DNA of 60,000 nt from Acanthaster planci (Eukaryota > Echinodermata > Asteroidea > Valvatida > Acanthasteridae), in contig NW_019091623.1 in assembly GCF_001949145.1 (NCBI RefSeq), positions 152,889 through 212,888 on the forward strand. Reading direction: 5' to 3'. How positions within the stretch are numbered: position 1 is the first letter of the stretch; each line of letters starts with the position of its first letter. Shown here in pieces: positions 48,430-59,537 of the stretch. The notes below the pieces were generated by a model. That model saw only the letters and a list, made by a program, of their open reading frames with translations. It made no database searches and was not told where the DNA came from. The position numbers and the translations under genes were made by a program.

Positions 48430-48710
48430 TCTTGTGGGACAGTGTTGTGCCAGAAGATCTTGATGGCTTCTCAGATTCTTCTGGGGAGCCAATTCTTATG
48501 GGGTAATGATCTACCCCGAGTCCCAGTTGATATTGTGGTCGGAGGCGTGTGCATGCTTGACGATGGCCGACCGAGGGTCGTAGTCTCCGTCACAGTCATA
48601 AGCGCAGTGTTCCTTCATCCTGGTGGGCAGGTTCCTTCCGGTTTTCCCGAGGTAGACCTTTCCACACTCACGGGTATGCAGTACACACCTGGACGGTTAC
48701 TGGCGTGCTC
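48430..48710 (-). pseudogene. Relic of a Penelope-like retroelement: GIY-YIG endonuclease domain
   Basis: On the minus strand the frame begins PGVYCIP. After a one-base shift near 48,668 it continues CGKVYLGKTGRN and MKEH, then SAIVKHAHASDHNINWD, the layout of the C-terminal GIY-YIG nuclease of Penelope-like elements. A stop follows WDSG (48,511-48,513), and a later segment matching LPRRI.EAIKI carries another stop. The reverse transcriptase part, which should lie upstream (above 48,720), is not seen. Downstream sequence to about 47,930 may be the element's 3' end. It is a dead, 5'-truncated copy. Confidence 0.75.
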
Positions 48711-50356
48711 TTTGTCCTTGTGGGTATAGAGGATGGACTTGGGATTGTTCGGAGCAGAGTGGAAACTTTGGATGTTTGCTGACTGTAGAATACGTTGGAG
48801 CTGGTGAGAGACTGTGCCTAAGCAACGGAGACAGACTATGGCATTGGGCTCACATGGCGTTACCTATAAGCCGTCTCTTACTCTGCGTGCTGCAGAGAGC
48901 TGCTTTAGTACCCAACGCCCTTGTGTATATAATGCAGCAATCCATGGAGGCTCTCAGTACAAATGCTTGTATGCCAGTGCTTGCTGAAGCATTAACTGAT
49001 TCGGTAGTGGACAGCATCTTGTAATTTTATGGTGGACCAAAAAAGTGGACACAAAATTTAATTCACTGCAAATGGTGTGCCTCGTTCTAGAGTGCTTCGT
49101 GGAATGGATATTCAACCCATCACCTCATAATATTCTGTTGTTGTACTCAGCTCGCAAACTGGTGACAACATACATCGATCAGGCTGAAAATAAAATCGTG
49201 AAGTACAGAGATACATGTGCACACACAAAAAATCCATTTCCTGTTACAGGGGTAGCAACATCTCACTATCCCAGAGTGTACTCGAAATTGTTGAAATAAA
49301 TTTTCACAATTCTGCGAATGAAACTACGCGTAAGGATTCCTCAAATGTTTCTGGGGCACGGTAGCCCGAAAACCCGAAGAAGCCTTTAGGGAGGAGACAT
49401 TGAGAAACAGTTACAACTTTAGAGATAGGAGAAAAACCCCAAGAAAAGAAAAGGAAAAAAACACGTGGACTAGACCGGAGTTCGAACCCGTCTCCCCAGC
49501 GAGGCTAATCTGCCTCAGTGGCGATAGCTTGTTTCTGACGGGGAACCTGAATGACTCTTATCCAGCAGAATGTACACGTACATTTTCCATTTGTTACTTG
49601 AGGAAAAGGCTTACTTCTTTGGGCTTGTCGGGGGGGGGGTAAGGGTGAGCAAAACTGCCCAGCTTCAAGGAATGCCAGTCTCTCACCGAAGAATCTAGGT
49701 TCATTCAAATATGGGAACATGAAGGACAGAGGCTCTACATGGCTGTACGTGTTCCCGTTGTATTCCTACATTTTAACCCGGCATTTAGGGCCGGGCCTCC
49801 CACTTAACTCCACTGCAGATGATCAGGCATTGATTCTGAAAGGTTTGGGCAGAATGAACCAACATATGACCCCGCATTCAAAGATTTGAGGATGAATAAT
49901 GCTTCGTGATGTGCGTTGTTGCCCAAAAAGGACCTAGATCAGTGCAATTAACTGAGACGTTCCTAAGATGTATAGGAGCGGTTAATTGGAGTTGTGAATG
50001 TGATAAGCGTCGTTGCCCTATTTTGTTGAGCATTCAACGGTTTGCCAAGCTGTGGAAAGTCCGCTTTGCGGTGCTCTCCAGGTGACATCACTGATCTCTC
50101 TACACTGGATAGCCAGCTCTGCTCTGTGAATTGAAGCGACTGCTCGGCCACCTCAGTCTATTCACTACAATGGTATTTTGCAAGTCACCAGCCTTAGCGC
50201 TGTGCAGGAATGCAATTTTTAATGCACTGAAGTTGAAAGCCATTGTATTGAATAGCCTAAGATGGCCGCTGTCACTTCAATTCACACATAGGCGGTTACT
50301 GCTGAGCTGCTTATCCAGCCTATAGTGTAATTCTACCACCAGAATTAGAAGCCATT

Positions 50357-50494
50357 ACTGCGGTGGTACAACGCTCGTGGACAGGTGGTACGCGCGCGTT
50401 ACATACATCTTCGACCAGTAGGGTGTCGTGATTTGCCACATGCACGCGTGCGTCAAGCTGAAGAATGTGCGTATGAGTGCAGTACCACCGCAGT
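50357..50494. repeat. 13-bp inverted repeat pair
   Basis: ACTGCGGTGGTAC (50,357-50,369) is perfectly inverted at 50,482-50,494 (GTACCACCGCAGT). The two arms bracket about 112 bp of CG-rich sequence. This could be a small DNA element. Confidence 0.5.
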
Positions 50495-51373
50495 TAAGGC
50501 GTCTGGTCGGATTAGCGTATAGAGATCAGTGGGTGACTTGGTCGTATTGCACGATTTTTTTTTAAAATTGCGCACTCCTAGTAGAGTTGTGGAATTCTAC
50601 ACCATCTTTCTAGTCATTGACTTGACTCAAGTCTGTGGCTTTCGATGTGAATACTTTGATCAGCGAAATACCAAACCGTACACAAGCGGCAACCTTCTTG
50701 CCATGCGATGTGGGGTTCAAGATTTGGATACTGTATGGCAACGCGTGTGCGCACCCCAAGAGCTGAACTGCTCGTATCATTGTCACAGTGTGACGCAAAA
50801 TGGTTTGTGTGTTAGAACGTTCCGTTTACCATCGTGCATTCAACACGTGACTTGATCCCCCGATAATCATGTTTCAAGGGAAAGTCCAATATGCCTAACA
50901 TACCAGTCTTTCACATGCTGAAATATAATTCAACCAGTTTGACGTCATCGATAGGCTTAATGGATATTAAGACAGTGCTTGTCTGTCTTACTGGATTAAC
51001 TGTTTTGATTCAAAATACAGATCTAGTTAATTTTATTATTTGGTCAGGTTTGATTACGTCGAATAATACAGGATCAATCACGCTTGTAACTTTCTGGTGA
51101 TGTATTGATACAAAAACACAAAAGAAATGTTTAGCCTTTCGTCTTAGCCTTTAACTGTACTGTAATATTCTGATACGTGTAAAAGATGTGACTGTGGAAC
51201 ACTAATTATGCGATATTTAAAGATGTATAAAATATCGAAGCTTTAATACTGAAGGAATGCCAAGAGAAATACACCTGAGCATCTAATGAAATTGCCTTGT
51301 GTCTGTCGTGTCTTTTCTGTTGGGTTGTTTCTTTACTAACAACTAGTGTAAAGTTCTAGTCTTTAGTTTTCAT

Positions 51374-52433
51374 CAGAGGTGGTAACAAATCAACTTTTGC
51401 AAGTCCAAGTCAAGTCACAAGTCTTTTTGTTCAAGTACAAAGTCAAGTTGCACTTTGTGTGATTTCGCCCGCGACTGGAGCTACGTTGGAAGGTTTGGAT
51501 ATTTTGTCTGACCCGGGGCGTGTGAATGGTAGGATATGCATAATTCATATCACTTGAGTGATGGTGGGCTGAAGTTATGCAAATACGTGTAACCCAACCT
51601 GTGGACATGCTTCACGTTCACTAACGACGTTTTCGAACTGAAAAACCAGTCAACATCAAGTTCAACATTTTTAAGACGCTTTGAAATAAGCACTCACAGA
51701 TATTCTTCTATAGTAGCCAAGAACTTGTGATGAGCGCAGATAATTTGAGCCATTATCAATTTTTGCGGTGTCTCACATTCTTGAATACAGTCACAATGTA
51801 TGATATGTCCGCTCGCTTTATACCGCGAATCTAGCCCATTTCTCCCCAAAACTGGAAATTCAAAGGATGAATTCTCAAAAATATCTAATTGTGGGTAGAT
51901 GTTATAAAAATTTTATATTAGCGTGTCTTGAAGGCATGTTACAACCACCTAAACGTGGTATTTGAAGCGGCAATGTTCGGCCTTCTATACCGGGACGCCA
52001 TTTTTGTTTTTAATTCTAGGCCAAGTGGCGTCATGAACTGATTTGATATCAATAAAAGGCTCAAACAAAGCTTGAAATCAGGAGAAACAATCAAAAACAT
52101 ACGCATTGCCAAACAAATATGACCACAGCAGCGAAGTAATTCAGGCGTGGCCTTGGGCAGACAAGACCGAAGTAGAAGTTGCGAGCCGAACGAAATCTTA
52201 CGATGATTAGTTTAAGAACGCAAGGCGTAAGTTGATAGGCCTATATTTAAAACTGTAATGAGTTCAATCGAATAGTTTTCTCACATGCGATGGTAACAAG
52301 TCATCATGTGCAAGTCCAAGTCAAGACACAAGTTAGTCAACAACCGATAGTTACAAGTCAAGTCACGAGTCACAAAAATAGCGACTTGAGTTCCACTCGA
52401 GTTCAAGTCAAGTGACTCGAGTCTACAACTCTT
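51374..52433. mobile_element. Non-autonomous hAT-like transposon, 1,060 bp, with 8-bp target-site duplication
   Basis: GTTTTCAT occurs immediately before (51,366-51,373) and after (52,434-52,441). The left end CAGAGGTGGTAAC and the complement of the right end, AAGAGTTGTAGAC, are imperfect inverted repeats. Subterminal regions are rich in AAGTCAAGTC and related motifs at 51,405-51,445 and 52,310-52,425. The left-end sequence is also repeated internally at about 52,290. The 8-bp duplication and CAGAGGTGG end are hAT hallmarks. No transposase frame is present. Confidence 0.75.
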
Positions 52434-53985
52434 GTTTTCATAGTAACCATGTGGTATGATATCACTCATGTTTACAATGATCTGAATGATATAAATAACG
52501 TCACCCCAAGCGAAGTTATTATTACTTCTGTTAAAGCCGGTGGTAATAGGCACGCCAAGTCATATGGAGGGCTTATTAGAGTGAACGTTTTGAGTTTTCA
52601 CACTTTTCGTTGTCGGGGTTGTTATCTATTCAACATCGCAGAGGAGACCAACTCAAGGCTTAACAATCAATTCGGTTCCAGCATCATGACCTCCTACGCA
52701 CGTCTTTCATGTTACGGCCCCTTTCAGGGAAGTTAATGCGTGGCATCATTTGTGTGATTACAATGCAGTTCTCCATCAGAGATCCAGTCCCTTTTCATGG
52801 AGGTCCCGAGAGTTTGCTCTGGAATGCTCCTTCGGATAGAAGGGGGCATCTCCCCCTACAGAACAGTCACGTGGCGAAAAACAAGTTTTCAGGGATCAAC
52901 TAAACTGGCAGCGGTGCAGTTTCAAAAGTTACCTAAAACACCTTCATGAAATCGCGATAAACTTGACTTACTTCCAAGTACTGTCTCAAACTGCAAACTC
53001 GTAAGTTTGCCGGTAGGAAACACTCCCGAAAGGAGCTTGCTGTATCTGTGACAGATAACTTGAAGTTTTTGTACAGATTAGATCTTTTTGGTTTGCAAGA
53101 TACAGATCCTAGGAATCTGAATCCCAGAGCGGATCGTCTAAAAATAACCAGCCCGACGTAGGAAACGTCACTGGGAGAATCAGTGTAAAGAATATAATCG
53201 GTCATACCGTTCTCTGGCTTCAGTGATTAGAGAGAAGGGAAGGATATGAGAGTCGGAACTTTGGAAAGAACGGAAAGGGTTGTGCAGGCCATTTTGCTTG
53301 CGATGCGGGACAATGTAAAAATTGTTCAGTTATCTACCAAGCGTTTCCAAGCATGTCTTACTTGTACTGAAAGATGCGTTCATTCCTTAAATATCCTACG
53401 TCTTCAATCGCAGCTTTGTTAGTCTGTGCAAGGGACGGAGGACTGCCAAGCCTTCTGGTCAGTCGTGCGGAATATCATTAGTGGGATTAGTTTGAGTCAT
53501 TGTTGAGGCATAGGCCTGAAAAGTATCCCTAAAGAACCGGGTCTGAATGGAACGATGAAGCTTGCATCATTGCTAAAATGCACTCACCCATTCCCTAGCA
53601 GGGGTGTGCGTATCTCTTTGCCTACCCTTCCATAAGTAAGAAAACTTTCAGCTAAAAAATGTAGGACAAAATGAGCCGAATAAATTAAAGTTTAGTTTCC
53701 ATTACCCACGGAGTCACAAATGGACAAACAAAGCAACGTATCAGCCCCCCTTTTGGTAATGTTAGTCCCATTTCCCCCACGTATGATACACCTACTCGAC
53801 GGAGACATGTAAATGACATGTAAATAACCAGCCACCATCCCTAATCCTCCAACAAAAGTGCTGTTTGTTTCCAGGCAAGATCGTCAGGCGCTACACTGGT
53901 CTCTCACTTAGGTGTGGTCACTTAAATACCCAATACCGACCGGGTCTGAGATCAGTTCTCAAGAGTGTTGAGACAGAGAAGGACG

Positions 53986-56900
53986 ATGGCGTCAACGACC
54001 AGCCTGAAAAGGTTTGCATTCGTCTTTCGTGTTCTTTGAAAAATTTATTTGTAGGATTATTTTACTGAGAGAAAAAATGTTTTGTATTTGACACCATTTC
54101 CTTGGTTATATACTAAGTCCTTGCAGCGTTAATATTAGTTTGGAGCGAATTTCATACCTAGCCCCTGACTGCCACAATTCTTGTTGACTATCGTGAAAAA
54201 AAATCAACTTCACCCTCTGTGTTAAAGCTATTCCCCTCAGTACCCCTAAACTCCCTTCTTTGTTGAATAATCCCTCTGAAATTAACAGGAGGCCCCCTAT
54301 TTTGAAAACTTGGTGATGTTATGACGCTCAAAAAGTATGATGGTTTCGTATTGAATTCTGAGCATTCGAAGTAGGGGTCTATATCGGAGGTACATTTTGT
54401 GTGCTTCCATAATGCATTTAGACCCGGTCTCAATCGTGTAACATTTTGGCAAGCTGTGGTAGACATTTTGACATTTTTTGTGCTGACATGGCTAGCCATA
54501 GTTTTGCCAGACACTGGCATTAGGCAAAAAATCCAGCTTGATAAAGAGTGGGTGGAATGGGTTGCGACGGGGTGTGTGTCGGGCGGGGGGGAGGTGCCAA
54601 GCCTCATACTTAAAGTCGGGTTGGCGTGTAGGGCTATCCGATCCGACCATTCGGTTCATTGGTGACTTAATTATCTGATAATAGCTCAGTTGTAGGCACA
54701 CCAACTGATAAAATTGATCAAAGTTACTCATACAAAATGTATTACTCGCCCTATTATTTTTCAAGAGGACTTTACTGTATCAACTTGTACACAGATATTG
54801 CCTGCTTGAAGTGGTGTAGTAAAACTAGGCTCTCTAGGTGATCCACGGAGCATTGTACATTTTCCCAAGGGAAGCCAAAGGAAGTCACCATGCCGCTATT
54901 TGTGGGCAAAATATCCAACAGACAGGTCCATTGACACTAGAATTACGTAACAGCTTTGTTAGCATAATGCTTAAAATAATGATTCCTGGGTATGTTTCCC
55001 CCTCGTGGCCAAAGGTGTTGAATTACTTTTTCGTAATACACTGTAGTCTGTAATCTCGTTTAAAAAACTAAGAGTCAACTTTTTTATGGATCGTTTGGTA
55101 ATTAGTGACTTTCTGGGGATTGGACGCGTAGGTGTAGGCCCAAACATGTTTACGGAGTTATGGCATAGAGGAAGGTATCGCAAGCGTGCATTTAATTGTT
55201 GTAAACAGTGTTTAAAATGTTTTGGAATATATGTAGTAAATTTACAACGACTACTTAATTTCCTGCCAAAAGTTAATCTTTTACTTGAATGAAAATGAGC
55301 TCACTTCAACGTGTTCACAATGCAGGTAAGCCTCGCTAATTATCGGGCCACGTGTAATTATCAACCAATTTGGAGGCATAGTACGCGTATAAGACAGCTT
55401 TTTTGTGGTGGCCTGTTAGCTGCGGTGACCAGTCGGAAAAAGAATACTGATAAGCGTACGTAGGTTCACTTTACTGACCAACAGGTCTATATTAACTGCC
55501 AACAACATTCCGTCGCTTTAATGTACAATGTAAAGATAATTTTTTCACAATTTCTGATTATTTTTCACAATTGAAGGACCCTCTTTATTGCTGGCTTATT
55601 CATCCTAATGATGGTGAGTGGCGTGATGTCCGGAGGCAACAAAACTGCAGGTAGGCGTGTGTTCCATGCAGGCTTCGTCGAGAAACGCGCACAGATCATT
55701 GCAATATTTAACCGTAGCTGATTTCCGCCATCATTTGTAAAAGTCATGTATTTTACACACAACCTGGCTCGCTGACCTGGTAAGCTCCTATCGTCTATAG
55801 ATCTATAGGTCGCCCTGTTTGCGACAATGGACACTAATGTGACGTAATGTGCCTCGGTGATGCGCAGGTAATTTAAGATGTAGTGCGCACTGCGTCCTTA
55901 AATTTTGTTTTTAAAAAATGAAACTAGTGTTAGCCAAAACACAAAAGTGCCGTTTCAAGGAAATCGTTGAAATATTTTTTATTACATGTACATGGTCCCT
56001 TTAAAAAGTCAACTCATTTAATGTTAACCAAAAGTGGTGATCACGAGTTGAAGTTGGGAAGCTTGGAAAGAGCGATAAACATGTCAGATGTTCAGGCAGT
56101 ATCTGAATATTCATGAGTATGGGTTCAAAATTTGACGTTTTCTTTTGGGGGGACAGGAGGAATAGTTCCAGTGACTTGGACCGCTACCAGACGTACATAT
56201 TCATATAAGTTTTCATAATGAACGTCCTTGCGGTTGTAATAAAGGCCTTTAAGTGTCAATTACGCGCTTCAACGGCGTAACCTCCAAGGCAATTTTGAAC
56301 ATAATGTAGTGTCATACGTTTTTCATATCAGTTTGGATTCTGTTGATCATTGACAGAAATCCCAGATCCTGTTGGTGTGAAAGGAGCTGGCGATTCGGAG
56401 GCCGGTCGGCTGGTAAATGACTTGATGGCGGGCTATGGACCTGGCTTTGTCCGGCCTGTTATGGACTCAAACACTCCGACAGTTGTGGAATACAGGGTGC
56501 TCATTCACGAACTTATTGAACTGGTAAGAACTCTCCAACTGGGTGTGGTTTCATCATTCGTTTGATCTGTGAAGGGATTCGTGCTGTTGGAAATTATCCG
56601 AAAATGACAAATCGGTTGAAGTATTTGAGAGAACAAAACAACTCACGATCCCACTCATTGTGTGCTTTCGTTTCTCGAAACGATAAAAGCAATCGTTTTG
56701 GCAACACATTTTCCCCCTGTGGGTCAAACTAATGTCGTTATATCTGTCTTTCTTTCAGAGCACCCAAGCCCAAACAATCGCCATCAAAGCTAACCTTCGG
56801 GTGGTAAGCATCTTATGGAAGGAGAGACCGACTCTCCTTAATTCTTTATTATACACATCGCCTAGCTTATTGTACAAACCAAAATTTGGCACCCCCAGTC

Positions 56901-59537
56901 CTTAATCCTCCAACTGTGACTGAGGATTGTGGACTGATGGAACTGGGTTCGTATCAATAATCAGCATTCTTGCACGTTTCAAGCTGCCTTTTCTACAATT
57001 CACAACAGGTAAAAAGGGGAAAGAGTTCCATATACGGATGCCACTTGACAGCCTGTGCACAAACCCTATGAGACTGGCCTAAAAAATTCCAAGTTTTTTT
57101 CCCAGTAAACGACTTTGTATTTTCCCTCCTAAATTAAACTTTTCTGGAAATGCTTTTGCTTTCTGGTGGCTATTAAGTCACAGTCACTGTAGGGAAGAAT
57201 AACTGGCTTCTCTTCCCCAAAGGGGTGCTCAGACATAGCTTGAGGCCCCCCTCTGTGTTCTCATGGTTTACTTTCTGAAGAAAAAACCTAGTACAACAGG
57301 CCTTTCGAATTCGAAGCCCAGTCGAAGATGTTGTTGCAGTTGAATCCATGCCCAGAATAATGTATTCTAGAAGAAGTAATATGTCTTGCCATGTTTTTGT
57401 CTGACTTGTCACTAGTCTTGGACGGACGAGTTTCTGCAGTGGGAGCCCAGCGAGTATGGAAACACTACTCGAATCCTCATCCCAATTACTTCACTTTGGC
57501 AACCGGACATCACCCTCCTGAGAAAGTAAGTCAATGCCAGGGTAAATGGTAACTTTCCTTAAACCTGGCCTCCCTGTTTTGGTGTATCAAGCGTGTAAAT
57601 TACAAGAAATTATTCCAATAACGTATTACGTCTGACTTCAAATGTCTATATCTGCCTCGAGTAGAAGCACCCACTCAACGGTTGAAAAGAGCCATATTGG
57701 TCGGAGTGCTCATTTTGTTGGTAGCGATGCGACCGTAACGCTTGGTTTCAAAGTCGTTTGTGAACCAGCGAAGTGCAGTTCCGACTAAAGGAGCCTCCGT
57801 TGCTAAGGAAATTGTGTCTTCTTTACGTCTTGCTCGAGGTTCACAATGATTGCGTGGGTGGTTTTCCTTGTAAATTGTTTTTTTCTAATGTTTCATTCTT
57901 TTAACAGTATTAATGAGGGTTATGAGATCACGAAACCAACGTCTGTTCGGGTCAACTCGACTGGACACGTCTCGTGGTACACACCGGCCTTTCTCTCCAG
58001 TTCATGTGACGTAAACATCAAATACTTCCCCTTCGACGTCCAGAGGTGCGAGATGAGATTTAGCTCTTGGAGCTTCACCATCGAAGACGTCGACCTACAG
58101 GTGGCCAATGGAAGTGACGCTCGACAATTAAGGTCAGAGGAGGAATCGCGACATACAGTTTTGAGGAAATGGACGGTTATGTGCGTTTTGGAAACTGTTA
58201 AAACCTCATTCTGTTGGAATGAACAAGTTAAAAATCCATTTCACCTGGCCTGAAGTTTCAACCAGGGAGCGAAATATTTACTCAGAAGGAGTAAATCTTT
58301 ACCCTGTAGAATTTATAGAGAATGAAAGTTAATGACTAAACAACGGTAAAAGTGTTAAATTCGAAGTTTGTATGCCGTAACCTGTTCACAGAATTAGCTG
58401 GATAAAATAACGTGTAAATTGTATTTTGGCAGCTATACGGAGAACGGAATATGGGACCTTGTGGAGGTTCAAACAGCCAGGGAGGTGAACTCCTATTCTG
58501 CGGGGGACTACCCAGAGGTGTCTTACACCTTTGTGCTGAGGAGACGATCCGCGTACTACTACACGAATGTCATCATACCCTTCTTGTTCCTGTCTTTGAT
58601 GTGTAATCTCATTTTCCTTCTGCCTCCTGACGGCAAAGACGCCAAAGTTGCGCTAATTATAACTACTCTCCTGGCTCTGGTCGTCTTCCTCCAGATTATT
58701 GCTGGTGTCATGCCGCCCGTTGGAGAGACCCCCATTCTTGGTAAGAGAAATTATGACGATTCGCTGCAAGAGTAGATGGGAAAGTGTATAAGGTTGAGGG
58801 CGGCAGATTCTCTGACGCATTCCAATCGGTTCGCTAGGATAACCGGAATGGATGGCTAATCATGGAGCTAATCAGAAAGGAGAGCTCCAAGTCGACGCAT
58901 GAAATGGATCTCAAACCTAAGGCCGTCACACTCTCTTCAACATCACTCTTTGTTATGGAGTTAATAGACAGAATGCTAGCAGTGCATGCATGTATAATGT
59001 ATTGGCATTTTTGCAAACCTGAAACACTTGAACTGGAATAAGATTGTCCAAGCTATAATCTCCGTGTTCTCCTTGTCTTTTACAGCGAGCTACTTCCTGG
59101 CTCTCATCATTCTCGTCTGCATCTCCATTGTCGTCATGATCTTCATATACGCCGTTCAGCACGGAAGCAATCAGCCGCCTCGCTGGTTTCGTCGGCTGGT
59201 GCTGGGCTTCATGGCCAAGGCGGTGTGCATGTACGACAGCGCGATGGCCGGCTACGCTGAGAAGGAGGATCTCACCAAGGAAGAGCTCTACACCGTGGAG
59301 ACCAACGCCAACACGGAACGCGCCAAGACTAGGCCGCCGCTGGAGCTGCCGCAGGGCCTGCTGAATGACGTCACCTTCCTGCGCAAGAAGGCAGAGGCTC
59401 AAGACCTGAGCGACTTCTTTGCCTCACAGTGGCGGTACGCCAGCCGAGTCATCGATCGCTGGATGCTGATCATCAGCCTGATGGTGTGGGCTCTGGCTAC
59501 CATCATTCTGCTGGCGTTGAGTAATAGTGGCGAATAA
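53986..59537 (+). CDS. Nicotinic-type Cys-loop ligand-gated ion channel subunit, 8 exons, complete
   Basis: Exons: 53986-54011, 55577-55650, 56357-56523, 56759-56803, 57416-57525, 57908-58132, 58433-58740, 59086-59537; all join in frame to 468 residues. MASTTSLKR plus TLFIAGLFILMMVSG form a signal peptide split over exons 1-2. The extracellular domain has GRLVNDLMAGYGP, SWTDEFLQWEP, LWQPDITLL, the Cys-loop C174-x13-C188 (YFPFDVQRC) and GIWDL. M1 begins NVIIPFLFLS (261-), M2 is about 288-306 (ALIITTLLALVVFL), M3 starts SYFLALIIL (320-), a short loop follows, and M4 is WMLIISLMVWALATIILLAL near the C-terminus. Such subunits form plasma-membrane pentamers gated by small transmitters. Odd points: the vicinal Cys pair of loop C is absent, several aromatic-box residues are missing, and the M1-M2 linker DGKDAK has the length and -1' Ala of anion channels. 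Exon 1 is the least certain (donor GTTTGC), but phase and signal peptide support it. Confidence 0.92.
57023..57200 (-). mobile_element. MITE with GAGTTCCATATACGGA terminal repeat, copy 3 (receptor intron 4)
   Basis: The left end GAGTTCCATATACGGATGCC and the following ACAAACCCTATGAGACTGG, TTTTCCCTCCTAAATT and TTTTGCTTTCTG blocks match the reverse complement of 27,515-27,713. The far terminal repeat has decayed or been lost. Confidence 0.7.

Larger units (their letters stand above)
46435..53985. other. Region between BRAP and the Cys-loop receptor gene
   Basis: It contains the BRAP 3'UTR, a 32-bp minisatellite, a palindromic MITE, a Penelope-like relic, a 13-bp inverted repeat pair (50,357-50,369 and 50,482-50,494) and a hAT-like element. 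Apart from the Penelope relic I see no conserved coding sequence. The 5'UTR of the receptor probably lies just before 53,986. Confidence 0.5.

Noticed and set aside
49470-49560. tRNA-like sequence on the minus strand (GGTTCGAACTCC with an A-box-like TAGCCTCGCTGG)
   Set aside because: The two boxes are only about 15 bp apart, too close for a tRNA or a standard polymerase III promoter. No cloverleaf can be drawn.
53865-54068. 67-codon frame in another phase over receptor exon 1
   Set aside because: It has no similarity to channel proteins. The overlapping frame from 53,986 yields a signal peptide and correct splice phase instead.
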